A stretch of 64,000 bases of DNA, taken from positions 24,412 to 88,411 of the forward strand of contig NZ_CBFIBE010000005.1 of the NCBI RefSeq assembly GCF_965660805.1, written 5' to 3'. Positions 54,935 through 62,558 of the stretch are shown piece after piece (the stretch's first letter is position 1; every line of letters begins with the position of its first letter). Origin of the DNA: Nonlabens sp965660805 (GTDB lineage: Bacteria; Bacteroidota; Bacteroidia; Flavobacteriales; Flavobacteriaceae). The position numbers were made by a program, and so were the translations under genes. The notes below the pieces were generated by a model. The model worked only from the letters and a program-made list of their open reading frames with translations. It searched no databases and was not told the DNA's origin.

Positions 54935-56281
54935 CTAAAAGAAATTTTCCATAATTGCTTTATAGAGATCATTCCCATTTGCATATAACATTAAGGCTAG
55001 CAATATAAAGATCCCTATGAGCTGAGCGCGTTCTAAAAACTTTTCTCCAGGCTTGCGACCTGTTACAATTTCATAAAGTAAAAACGCAACATGACCACCA
55101 TCCAGCGCAGGAATAGGTAAAATATTCATAATAGCAAGCACAAAAGAAATCCATGCCGTACGCTCCCAGAATTTAGTCCAGTCCCAAGTATCTGGATATA
55201 ACTTTGCAATGGTACCAAAACCTCCTAACTGGCTTGCTCCTTTTTTAGTAAAAATATATTTGAACTGCCCTATATAATCATGCATAGTCCAGTAACCATG
55301 AGACAAGCCCTTGCTTACACTCTCACTAAAACTATATGTTACCGGAGTAACACTCACGTAATCTGTAGTAGGTTCTTTTATTAGTCCTAAAACTCTCCTC
55401 TTAGTATTCTTAAAGTCTATCATTTTAGACTGCTGCATACCAGACTCGTTTTGATACTTTATTTCAAACGGCGTACTATCATTTACGATATGGTTCATCG
55501 CATAAGTATAATCTGAATTATAAGAGATTTTATGACCTGCGATCTCAGTAATAAACATCCCTGCTTTTAGGCCTATAGAATCTGCAATGGTACCTTCTTG
55601 TACTTCTCCTATTTTAAAAGGAAATCTTGGCTCTAGAGATCCCATTACACCAGCGTTAAAAATTCTATTCCCCATATCTTCGGGAATATCAACATCTACA
55701 ACAGCTCCATTTCTTATAACCGTTACTTTTTCAACGTTTCTAAAAACTAATCTATTTACAAGATTATCTGCAATTGATAGAGTGTCACCGTCTACAAGTA
55801 ATATTTGATCTCCTTGTTCAAACCCTACTTCTTCCATGACTTGCGGCATCCCAAAACCATATTTATAATCGCTACCTGTAGCGATAGTGGTTCCATTTAC
55901 ATAGACCAGCATGATATAAATAAAGAAACCTACCACAACATTTACAAAAACACCACCTAGCATGATGATTAATCGTTGCCACGCTGGCTTAGAACGGAAT
56001 TCCCATGGTTTAGGTTCTTGAGCCATTTGCTCTTTATCCATACTCTCATCGATCATTCCAGATATTTTCACATAGCCACCTAGTGGTAACCATCCTATTC
56101 CATATTCTGTCTCTCCTATTTTTTTCTTAAACAAGGAGTATTTAATGTCAAAAAACAAAAAGAACTTCTCTACTCTGGTTTTAAACAATCGCGCCGGAAT
56201 AAAGTGACCTAACTCGTGTAAAACGATGAGCAATGAAAGACTCAGTAAAAAATTTATGGCAACAATTAAGTATGGATGCAT
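54935..56281 (-). CDS. rseP: RseP-type site-2 membrane metalloprotease
   Basis: This 448-residue intramembrane zinc protease cuts anti-sigma factors or signal-peptide remnants within the inner membrane. The zinc motif HELGH is at 22-26 in the first membrane helix, and the third ligand motif NILPIPALDGGHV is near residue 386. A PDZ domain lies between (about 205-290), with other membrane segments at about 105-130 and at the C-terminus. The length is normal for Bacteroidota RseP. It is downstream-adjacent to tRNA-Asn and divergent from the SCO1 gene. Confidence 0.94.
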   Translation of the reverse strand: MHPYLIVAINFLLSLSLLIVLHELGHFIPARLFKTRVEKFFLFFDIKYSLFKKKIGETEYGIGWLPLGGYVKISGMIDESMDKEQMAQEPKPWEFRSKPAWQRLIIMLGGVFVNVVVGFFIYIMLVYVNGTTIATGSDYKYGFGMPQVMEEVGFEQGDQILLVDGDTLSIADNLVNRLVFRNVEKVTVIRNGAVVDVDIPEDMGNRIFNAGVMGSLEPRFPFKIGEVQEGTIADSIGLKAGMFITEIAGHKISYNSDYTYAMNHIVNDSTPFEIKYQNESGMQQSKMIDFKNTKRRVLGLIKEPTTDYVSVTPVTYSFSESVSKGLSHGYWTMHDYIGQFKYIFTKKGASQLGGFGTIAKLYPDTWDWTKFWERTAWISFVLAIMNILPIPALDGGHVAFLLYEIVTGRKPGEKFLERAQLIGIFILLALMLYANGNDLYKAIMENFF

Positions 56282-56449
56282 TTTTAATAAATATTTAAAG
56301 TGCGCAAAAATAGGTCATTGCAGCGAGTATACACAATCACTGAGCATATTTGAATTTTGTTAAGTACTACATGAACTCAAAATTAAATACCATAAATTAA
56401 ACCTCACTGAACCAGCACTATAGTAGTAACCCTGTAATGGTTCTTTCAC

Positions 56450-56465
56450 CGCTTTCGCGAAAGCG
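56450..56465. repeat. 16-bp palindrome (copy 15), in the rseP-SCO1 divergent gap
   Basis: This is an exact copy in the 314-bp gap 56282-56595. Other content there: a TAATTTTG box on each strand (56378-56385 toward rseP and 56573-56580 toward the SCO1 gene) and no gene. Confidence 0.95.
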
Positions 56466-56572
56466 AGAATCAACATCATCCAGCTCTCATTTATCTTAAC
56501 CTATTTCACAAAATACTTTTAAAGCTTTATTAAAGTGTCCGACAAAGGATAGAAGAGCTAATAATTAGATTG

Positions 56573-56580
56573 TAATTTTG
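56573..56580 (+). promoter_or_regulatory. -7 promoter box of the SCO1 gene (TAATTTTG)
   Basis: This matches TAnnTTTG 15 bp before the ATG, implying a very short leader. The -33 element is not clear. Confidence 0.42.
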
Positions 56581-56595
56581 TAAAAACTTTCAAAG

Positions 56596-57279
56596 ATGCT
56601 AGAATTCTTGAAAAAAAATAAATGGCGTGCTTTATTCATGCTTATTTTATGCACCGTCATTTTTCTTGCTATACAGCATGCACTGACTCCACAAAAAACG
56701 CTTAGCGTGTTGCAGCCTGACCAGTTTGACCCTACACTGGTAGATGACAGCATGTTATTTGTAAAAAAATACCATAAAGTAGCTCCTTTTGAATTAATTA
56801 ATCAAAATGGCGACACGATTAGTCAAGATGATTATACTGGAAAGATATATGTAGCCGACTTCTTTTTTACCACATGTCCCACAATATGTCCAGTAATGAC
56901 TAAAAACATGACCGTGCTACAAGAAGAATTTAAGGATGATGACGAGGTATTTTTTCTTTCCCATAGCGTTACTCCAGAGTATGACACGCCAGAAATTTTA
57001 AAGGCTTATGCTCAAGAAAAAGGTGTACTGGATTACAAATGGAATCTCGTAACTGGTGAAAAGGAACAAATTTATGACCTAGCCCGCAAATCATATCTAG
57101 CTGTAAAAGACGCTCCTTATGGTGGAAAATATGATATGGTTCATACAGAAAATTTCTTGCTCGTAGATAAAGAAGGCCGTTTGCGCAGTCGTACTTATGA
57201 CGGTACTAAGATGGAAGAAATAGAAGCACTTATTGAAGATATTTATATTCTTAAAGCATCTTATAACGAAGAAGATTAA
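56596..57279 (+). CDS. SCO1/SenC-family copper chaperone
   Basis: This 227-residue protein is anchored by an N-terminal membrane helix (about 11-28) with a thioredoxin-like domain outside the cytoplasm. The copper-binding motif is CPTIC (Cys94 and Cys98) in FFTTCPTICPVM, and the distal histidine is in DMVHTENFLLVD (about 183). These are the ligands with which SCO1 delivers copper to the CuA centre of cytochrome oxidase. No oxidase gene is nearby. A J-protein gene follows in the same direction after 78 bp. Confidence 0.92.
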   Translation: MLEFLKKNKWRALFMLILCTVIFLAIQHALTPQKTLSVLQPDQFDPTLVDDSMLFVKKYHKVAPFELINQNGDTISQDDYTGKIYVADFFFTTCPTICPVMTKNMTVLQEEFKDDDEVFFLSHSVTPEYDTPEILKAYAQEKGVLDYKWNLVTGEKEQIYDLARKSYLAVKDAPYGGKYDMVHTENFLLVDKEGRLRSRTYDGTKMEEIEALIEDIYILKASYNEED

Positions 57280-57357
57280 GACATCGTGTCAGCCCTAATA
57301 TTCGGCATGACCATTGCCTATATTTGTACTTTCATAACTGACTTACTCTATTAATTA

Positions 57358-58071
57358 ATGTCTTTTTTCGGTTACATAGCTATTTTTCTTGTTTTGCGCT
57401 GGTTATATACGGCTTTTGTCTCTAGTGGTGATTCTTATGGAGATCCTAGACAGCAATCGCCTTATAGAGGTCAGCGACAAACGGTAAGTCCTCAAGATTT
57501 TGAATTACACTTACTATCTCTCACCTCCATAGTTATTAAGGCCGATGGACAAGTAAGCCAGAGTGAGTTGCAATATGTACGTAACTATTTTATCCAGAGC
57601 TACGGCCAGCAACGCGCTGCACAAATTTTTAAGATTTTTAATGAGGTTGTTAAAAAACGTGAAGTAAACGCTGCTCGTATATGCCTGTTTTTAAATGCCA
57701 GAACTAGAATAGAATCCCGTATTCAGATTCTTCATTTCCTTTTTAGCATCGCACAGGCAGATGGTGTTGTGAGCGACTCAGAGTTACGTGTGCTAGAGCA
57801 AATAGCAGGATATTTAAGGTTAACCCAGCGAGATTTTATATCTATAAAAGCCATGTTTGTTCAGGATCGAGATAATGCTTACAAGATTCTAGAAATAGAC
57901 AAAACAGTAACTGATAGCGAGGTTAAAAAAGCCTACCGCACCATGGCCAAAAGATACCATCCCGACAAACTCATGGACATGGATGAGGCCTACCGCAAAG
58001 GTGCCGAAGAGAAATTCCGCAAGGTACAAGACGCTTATGAAACGATCCGTAAGGAACGTGGAATGGCTTAA
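57358..58071 (+). CDS. DjlA-like membrane protein with TerB and J domains
   Basis: This 237-residue protein has one N-terminal membrane helix (about 3-20), a TerB-like helical domain (about 48-165; LTSIVIKADGQVSQSELQYV and FSIAQADGVVSDSELRVL) and a C-terminal J domain (about 175-237) with the HPD signature in RYHPDKLMD. The order TM-TerB-DnaJ matches DjlA, a membrane co-chaperone that stimulates the ATPase of DnaK. The typical G-rich linker of cytosolic DnaJ is absent. Its client here is unknown. Confidence 0.9.
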   Translation: MSFFGYIAIFLVLRWLYTAFVSSGDSYGDPRQQSPYRGQRQTVSPQDFELHLLSLTSIVIKADGQVSQSELQYVRNYFIQSYGQQRAAQIFKIFNEVVKKREVNAARICLFLNARTRIESRIQILHFLFSIAQADGVVSDSELRVLEQIAGYLRLTQRDFISIKAMFVQDRDNAYKILEIDKTVTDSEVKKAYRTMAKRYHPDKLMDMDEAYRKGAEEKFRKVQDAYETIRKERGMA

Positions 58072-58103
58072 GTCAGTAAACAAGATGAAATTGTAAACAT
58101 TTT

Positions 58104-58119
58104 TTTAGACAAGACTAAA
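58104..58119. promoter_or_regulatory. DtxR/MntR-type operator upstream of the metal operon
   Basis: TTTAGACAAGACTAAA is an inverted repeat with TTTAG/CTAAA arms and inner C/G symmetry, close to the TTTAGGCAAGCCTAAA-like sites bound by DtxR-family regulators. It lies 32 bp before the -7 box of the DtxR-family gene, suggesting autoregulation by metal. Confidence 0.6.
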
Positions 58120-58150
58120 TTTTAATTTACTCTTAACAAAAAGTAGCCGT

Positions 58151-58158
58151 ACCTTTGC
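58151..58158 (+). promoter_or_regulatory. -7 promoter box (TACCTTTG) abutting the mntR-like start codon
   Basis: This is a full TAnnTTTG match only 3 bp before the ATG at 58162, so the transcript would be leaderless or nearly so. Confidence 0.62.
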
Positions 58159-58161
58159 GGT

Positions 58162-58818
58162 ATGCATTCCGTATCAGAAGAAAATTACATTAAAGCGATT
58201 TATCATCTACAGGATGGTGACGCACTAGTTTCTACTAATGACATCGCTGGTCGTATGAATACTAAAGCATCATCTGTAACAGATATGCTTAAGAAACTAG
58301 CAGATAAGCAGCTCGCAGAATATGTTCCTTATAAAGGTTCTCGATTAACCACAGCTGGCATTAATTGTGCGATGCAAATCATCAGAAAACACCGCTTATG
58401 GGAAGTCTTTCTAGTAGAAAAACTAAATTTTAGTTGGGACGAAGTTCATGAAGTTGCAGAACAATTAGAACACATTCAGTCTAGAAAACTCATCGATCAA
58501 TTAGATCAATTGCTAGATCACCCTAAATATGATCCACACGGTGATCCTATTCCCGATGCTCAAGGAAATTATGAGCAACCTAAACATACCCAATTATCAC
58601 AACTACAAATCAACGATACTGGTGTGCTCGCTGGAGTATTAGACACATCCACACGATTCTTACAGTATTTAGATAAACATCATATTGAATTAGGAACCCA
58701 AATTACGGTTTTAGAACACGAAGAATTTGACGGTTCTTTTATTATTAAAACCACACAAAAGACCTTGCCTATTTCTAAAACCGTGGCAGATCAATTATAC
58801 TTAAAATTATCCTCATGA
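58162..58818 (+). CDS. mntR: Metal-dependent DtxR/MntR-family regulator
   Basis: This is a 218-residue metalloregulator. The winged helix-turn-helix is residues about 1-62 (SEENYIKAIYHLQDG, TNDIAGRMNTKASSVTDMLKKLADKQL). A helical dimerisation and metal domain follows (about 65-140; EVAEQLEHIQSRKLIDQLDQLL, with DPHGDPIP). A C-terminal FeoA/SH3-like domain occupies about 150-218, so it is the long DtxR/SirR form. It is the first gene of an operon for a metal ABC transporter and overlaps the next gene by 4 bp (ATGA). When metal is plentiful it should bind the TTTAG operator and shut the operon. The metal (Mn, Fe or Zn) is not settled by sequence. Confidence 0.9.
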   Translation: MHSVSEENYIKAIYHLQDGDALVSTNDIAGRMNTKASSVTDMLKKLADKQLAEYVPYKGSRLTTAGINCAMQIIRKHRLWEVFLVEKLNFSWDEVHEVAEQLEHIQSRKLIDQLDQLLDHPKYDPHGDPIPDAQGNYEQPKHTQLSQLQINDTGVLAGVLDTSTRFLQYLDKHHIELGTQITVLEHEEFDGSFIIKTTQKTLPISKTVADQLYLKLSS

Positions 58819-59615
58819 AAAAAACATTACTAACTCTTGCCCTAGTAACTACCGCAGTAGTAACCGCTCAATCACCTAAAAATTCAGAGTCGCTTATAAC
58901 AGATAGACCTGACGCTACAGAGTCACCATATACTGTAGGAACTGGAAACTTACAGATAGAAACAGGTGTACTTTTCACAGACACTGGTAACGACGCTTTG
59001 AACACAGAAAGCACGGTCTTTAATACCGGATTGTTACGTTATGGTTTAAATGAAACTATAGAATTGCGTCTAGGATGGGATTACCTAAATGAACGCATTA
59101 ATAGTAATGGAACAGAATTATCAGACATTAATGGATTTGCACCATTATTATTAGGAGCAAAGTTTGAGCTCGTAAATGAAAACGGCTGGATACCTCAAAT
59201 AGGTTTAATGACTCATTTACGATTGCCATTCAGCGCTGCCCAGGAATTTAGACCAGAAAACACCGGTATGGAAATGATCTTTGCATTTGATCATACCTTA
59301 AGCGATAAAGATGGAATCGCCTACAATTTAGGTGCTCGCATTGCCGATGATCGCTCTCTAGAATACATCTATACTGTTGCTTACGGCTACTCTTTCACAG
59401 ATAGATGGGGCGCGTATGCAGAGCTTTATGGAGCCTTTCCTGAAAACACTCAAGCCTACCATTTATGGGATGCTGGAATCACTTATTTAGTAAATAATAA
59501 CTTACAGTTAGACGCTACGGTAGGAACAGGTTTTAATGGAACTGCTGCAGATCAAAATCTGCTGGTTAGTCTAGGATTTAGTTATAGAATATTAAAGAAT
59601 AAACAATTGAATTAG
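58815..59615 (+). CDS. Predicted outer-membrane beta-barrel (PF13557-like transporter)
   Basis: This 266-residue protein has a cleavable signal peptide (MKKTLLTLALVTTAVVTAQS) and alternating-pattern strands through to an aromatic-rich end (SLGFSYRILK). The opening LITDRPDATESPYTVGTGNLQIETG is characteristic of a family named after the MetA pathway of phenol degradation but widespread as 'transporter' outer-membrane channels. It overlaps the metal regulator gene by 4 bp, and the ABC binding-protein gene follows, so it may let the metal, or a chelate, through the outer membrane; that role is inference from context. Confidence 0.75.
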   Translation: MKKTLLTLALVTTAVVTAQSPKNSESLITDRPDATESPYTVGTGNLQIETGVLFTDTGNDALNTESTVFNTGLLRYGLNETIELRLGWDYLNERINSNGTELSDINGFAPLLLGAKFELVNENGWIPQIGLMTHLRLPFSAAQEFRPENTGMEMIFAFDHTLSDKDGIAYNLGARIADDRSLEYIYTVAYGYSFTDRWGAYAELYGAFPENTQAYHLWDAGITYLVNNNLQLDATVGTGFNGTAADQNLLVSLGFSYRILKNKQLN

Positions 59616-59629
59616 GCTTTCTATTATTA

Positions 59630-59645
59630 CGCTTTCGCGAAAGCG
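59630..59645. repeat. 16-bp palindrome (copy 16), within the metal operon
   Basis: This is an exact copy in the 50-bp gap before the binding-protein gene. As RNA it could form a hairpin that modulates processing. Confidence 0.95.
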
Positions 59646-59665
59646 AGATAACAACAACATTAACT

Positions 59666-60574
59666 ATGAAAAAAATCATCGCAATTCTATCCATCACATT
59701 ACTTATAAGCTGTGGTGATACAAAAGAAGAAAACGGTAAATTACAAGTAGCCACTACCACAACCATGGTCACAGACCTGGTTAAAAATATAGGTGGTGAT
59801 CTTATTGAAGTCAACGGATTAATGGGCAGTGGTGTAGATCCACACTTGTATAAAGCTAGTGAAGGCGACGTGGGAAAGCTCACCAATGCCGATGTGATTT
59901 TCTACAACGGTTTACACCTAGAAGGAAAACTGGTAGATATCTTTGAAAAGATGGAATCTCAAGGAAAGGCAACTTATGCAGTTGGAGAATCGCTGGACAA
60001 AACCACCTTAATAGGAAGCGATTATTTTGCATCTAGCTATGATCCGCATATATGGTTTGATCTGGATTACTGGACTCAGATTACTAACTATGTCACTGAT
60101 AAATTAGTAGAAAAAGATCCTGAAAATGCCAAAGCGTTTCAAGCAAATCGTGATGCCTATTTAAAAGAATTAGCAGCATTAAAATCAGAGCTTACAGCAA
60201 CAATTAATCAATTGCCTAAAGAGCAACGCATTCTAGTAACTGCTCATGATGCGTTTAATTATTTTGGACGCAGTTTTGATTTTGAAGTAGTAGGATTACA
60301 AGGATTATCTACAGCTACCGAGGCTGGTGTTCAAGATGTACAGCGCATCACAAAATTTATTATTGACAATAAAATAAAAGCAGTGTTTGTAGAAAGTAGT
60401 GTTCCGCGACGTACGGTAGAGGCATTACAAGCTGCCGTAAAAGCTCAAGATCACACCGTAGAAATAGGTGGAGAATTATTTAGTGATGCCTTAGGAAGTT
60501 CAGGAACTGTAGAAGGAACCTATATAGGAATGTACCAACATAATGTAAACACCATCGTTAACGCCTTAAAATAA
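59666..60574 (+). CDS. TroA-like metal-binding lipoprotein of an ABC transporter
   Basis: This 302-residue periplasmic metal receptor is anchored as a lipoprotein (Cys16 after LLIS). The cluster A-I ligands can be read as His60 (GVDPHLYK), His128 (YDPHIWF), His194 (TAHDAFNYF) and Asp274 (FSDALGSS). Three His plus Asp is the TroA/ZnuA-type set; Mn-specific PsaA/MntC proteins have Glu at the third place. Zn or Mn are both plausible. There is no His-rich loop as in ZnuA, which weakens the zinc reading. It shares one base with the ATPase gene start (TAATG). Confidence 0.92.
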   Translation: MKKIIAILSITLLISCGDTKEENGKLQVATTTTMVTDLVKNIGGDLIEVNGLMGSGVDPHLYKASEGDVGKLTNADVIFYNGLHLEGKLVDIFEKMESQGKATYAVGESLDKTTLIGSDYFASSYDPHIWFDLDYWTQITNYVTDKLVEKDPENAKAFQANRDAYLKELAALKSELTATINQLPKEQRILVTAHDAFNYFGRSFDFEVVGLQGLSTATEAGVQDVQRITKFIIDNKIKAVFVESSVPRRTVEALQAAVKAQDHTVEIGGELFSDALGSSGTVEGTYIGMYQHNVNTIVNALK

Positions 60575-61311
60575 TGGAATCTAAAATCGCTGTAGCAGTA
60601 GATGACTTAACGGTTGCTTATAATTATAAACCAGTATTATGGGATATTGATTTATCAATTCCTGAAGGTGTATTGATGGCGATTGTAGGACCTAATGGTG
60701 CTGGAAAATCGACATTGATAAAATCTATTTTAGGCATTATTGATCCTATTGCTGGATCTGTGGCGATTTTTGGTAAAAGCTATAAAAAGCAACGTGATAA
60801 AGTGGCTTATGTGCCTCAAAAGGGTAGTGTAGATTGGGATTTTCCTACTACGGCGCTTGATGTGGTGATGATGGGAACCTATGGCGCTTTAGGCTGGATA
60901 AAACGTCCTGGTGTTAAACAAAAAAAGCAAGCGCTAGAAGCTTTAGAAAAAGTAGGAATGCTGGCTTTTAAAAACAGACAGATCAGTCAGCTGTCTGGTG
61001 GACAGCAACAGCGTGTTTTTCTAGCACGCGCACTGGTGCAAAACGCAGCGATCTACTTCATGGACGAGCCTTTTCAAGGTGTAGATGCCACTACAGAAAT
61101 AGCGATCATTAATATACTTAAAGAATTGCGCAAGGCTGGTAAAACAGTGATTGTAGTGCATCATGATTTACAAACTGTTCCAGAATACTTTGATTGGGTA
61201 ACTTTTTTAAATGTAAAGCACATCGCCACTGGACCCGTAAAAGATATTTTTAACGATGATAATTTAACTAAAACCTACGGTATTAACTATAAAGTCGCCG
61301 TGCAGCAGTAA
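60574..61311 (+). CDS. ATPase of the metal ABC transporter
   Basis: This is a 245-residue cytoplasmic ABC ATPase. Walker A is GPNGAGKST (about 39-47), the signature LSGGQQQRV, Walker B IYFMDEPFQGVD and the switch His in VHHDL. It drives transport with the binding protein and two permeases. The gene starts on the last base of the binding-protein gene. A 134-bp gap with a degenerate palindrome follows before the first permease gene. Confidence 0.95.
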   Translation: MESKIAVAVDDLTVAYNYKPVLWDIDLSIPEGVLMAIVGPNGAGKSTLIKSILGIIDPIAGSVAIFGKSYKKQRDKVAYVPQKGSVDWDFPTTALDVVMMGTYGALGWIKRPGVKQKKQALEALEKVGMLAFKNRQISQLSGGQQQRVFLARALVQNAAIYFMDEPFQGVDATTEIAIINILKELRKAGKTVIVVHHDLQTVPEYFDWVTFLNVKHIATGPVKDIFNDDNLTKTYGINYKVAVQQ

Positions 61312-61361
61312 GGAATTCGAATTCGAACTAAAACTTGAACTCGAAAAGATCATGAAGATTA

Positions 61362-61377
61362 CGCTTTCGCGAAAACG
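61362..61377. repeat. Palindrome copy 17 (CGCTTTCGCGAAAACG), within the metal operon
   Basis: This has one mismatch near the end of the consensus. The surrounding gap also has a GAATTCGAATTC palindrome (about 61313-61324). Confidence 0.88.
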
Positions 61378-61445
61378 AAATAATAACAACCCTATAAAAC
61401 CGAAAATTAGAACAAATTGATTTTCGTTTTGATTTTGATTTTTAA

Positions 61446-62558
61446 ATGGAACTAACCGATTTTTTCACAGATTATACCTTGCGTACCATCACGCTAGGAA
61501 CTGCTGTTCTAGGAGCGATTTGTGGGATGCTGGGAAGTTTTGCCGTGTTGCGCAAGCAGAGTTTACTAGGTGATGCGATTTCTCATGCAGCTTTACCAGG
61601 AATAGCCATCGCATTTTTAATCACTGGAGCAAAAGATTCTAATGTATTGCTTCTAGGAGCTTTAGTTAGTGGTTTAATAGGTGTGTTCTGGATCAAGGGA
61701 ATTGTTTCAAAAACGCATTTAAAAACAGATACCGCGCTGGGATTGATCTTGAGTTTGTTTTTTGGTTTTGGAATGTTGTTGCTCACCTTTATTCAAAAAC
61801 AACCTAATGCTAATCAGGCTGGACTGGATAAGTATTTGTTTGGTCAGGCGGCAACACTAGTAGAAAGTGACGTGACTTTAATGATCATCGTTACAGCGAT
61901 AAGTCTAGTGGTAATGCTGTTGTTTTGGAAAGAGTTTAAGTTGTTGCTTTTTGATAAGAATTATGCCATGACTTTGGGTTTTAATACTAAATTCATTGAT
62001 GGATTGATTAGTTTTTTCATCGTTCTAGCGATTGTTATAGGGTTACAAACCGTAGGCGTGGTATTGATGAGTGCGATGTTACTGGCGCCAGCAGCTGCAG
62101 CACGACAATGGACTAATAGTTTAGGAATCATGGTGATTCTAGCTGCCATATTTGGTGCTTTTTCTGGAGTTTTTGGAACTGCAATTAGTGCCTCTCAATC
62201 TAATCTATCTACTGGTCCAGTGATTGTTTTAGTGGCAGCAGTTTTTGTGGTGATCTCTTTTGTGTTTTCTCCAGGTCGTGGAATTCTTTTTAAACAAATC
62301 CGATTGATCAGAAACAGACGTGATCTCGAGCTTAAAAAAACACTTTACTTCATGTACGATATCGTGCGTAAACATGAAGATATTTCTAGACCTCACGCCA
62401 TTAAAATCTTGAATAATTTTCAAGGATTTACTAAAGGTACTTTAGGAAAACTGGTAGAAAAAGACTGGATCACGATCGCCGGTGATAACTGGTCCATGAC
62501 TAGTGAAGGTTTTGAAACAGCAGCAAATTTATACAACACTAATATTCCAGAATCATGA
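61446..62558 (+). CDS. Metal ABC permease with a C-terminal winged-helix-like tail
   Basis: This is a 370-residue inner-membrane protein. Residues about 10-280 form the ABC-3 family permease with 8-9 helices (GMLGSFAVLRKQSLLGDAIS, the metal-path motif DAISHAALPG, and the TM-rich VVLMSAMLLAPAAAARQW). Beyond the usual family end it carries about 85 extra residues (ELKKTLYFMYDIVRKHEDIS, GFTKGTLGKLVEKDWITI, WSMTSEGFETAANL) that read as a winged helix like the DNA-binding part of DtxR proteins. The second permease has a similar tail. It overlaps the second permease gene by 4 bp (ATGA). Confidence 0.9.
   Translation: MELTDFFTDYTLRTITLGTAVLGAICGMLGSFAVLRKQSLLGDAISHAALPGIAIAFLITGAKDSNVLLLGALVSGLIGVFWIKGIVSKTHLKTDTALGLILSLFFGFGMLLLTFIQKQPNANQAGLDKYLFGQAATLVESDVTLMIIVTAISLVVMLLFWKEFKLLLFDKNYAMTLGFNTKFIDGLISFFIVLAIVIGLQTVGVVLMSAMLLAPAAAARQWTNSLGIMVILAAIFGAFSGVFGTAISASQSNLSTGPVIVLVAAVFVVISFVFSPGRGILFKQIRLIRNRRDLELKKTLYFMYDIVRKHEDISRPHAIKILNNFQGFTKGTLGKLVEKDWITIAGDNWSMTSEGFETAANLYNTNIPES

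Noticed and set aside
1904..61377. The repeated palindromes as a CRISPR array or as IS ends.
   Set aside because: Copies are kilobases apart with unrelated flanks, no spacer structure, no cas genes and no transposase gene in the window.
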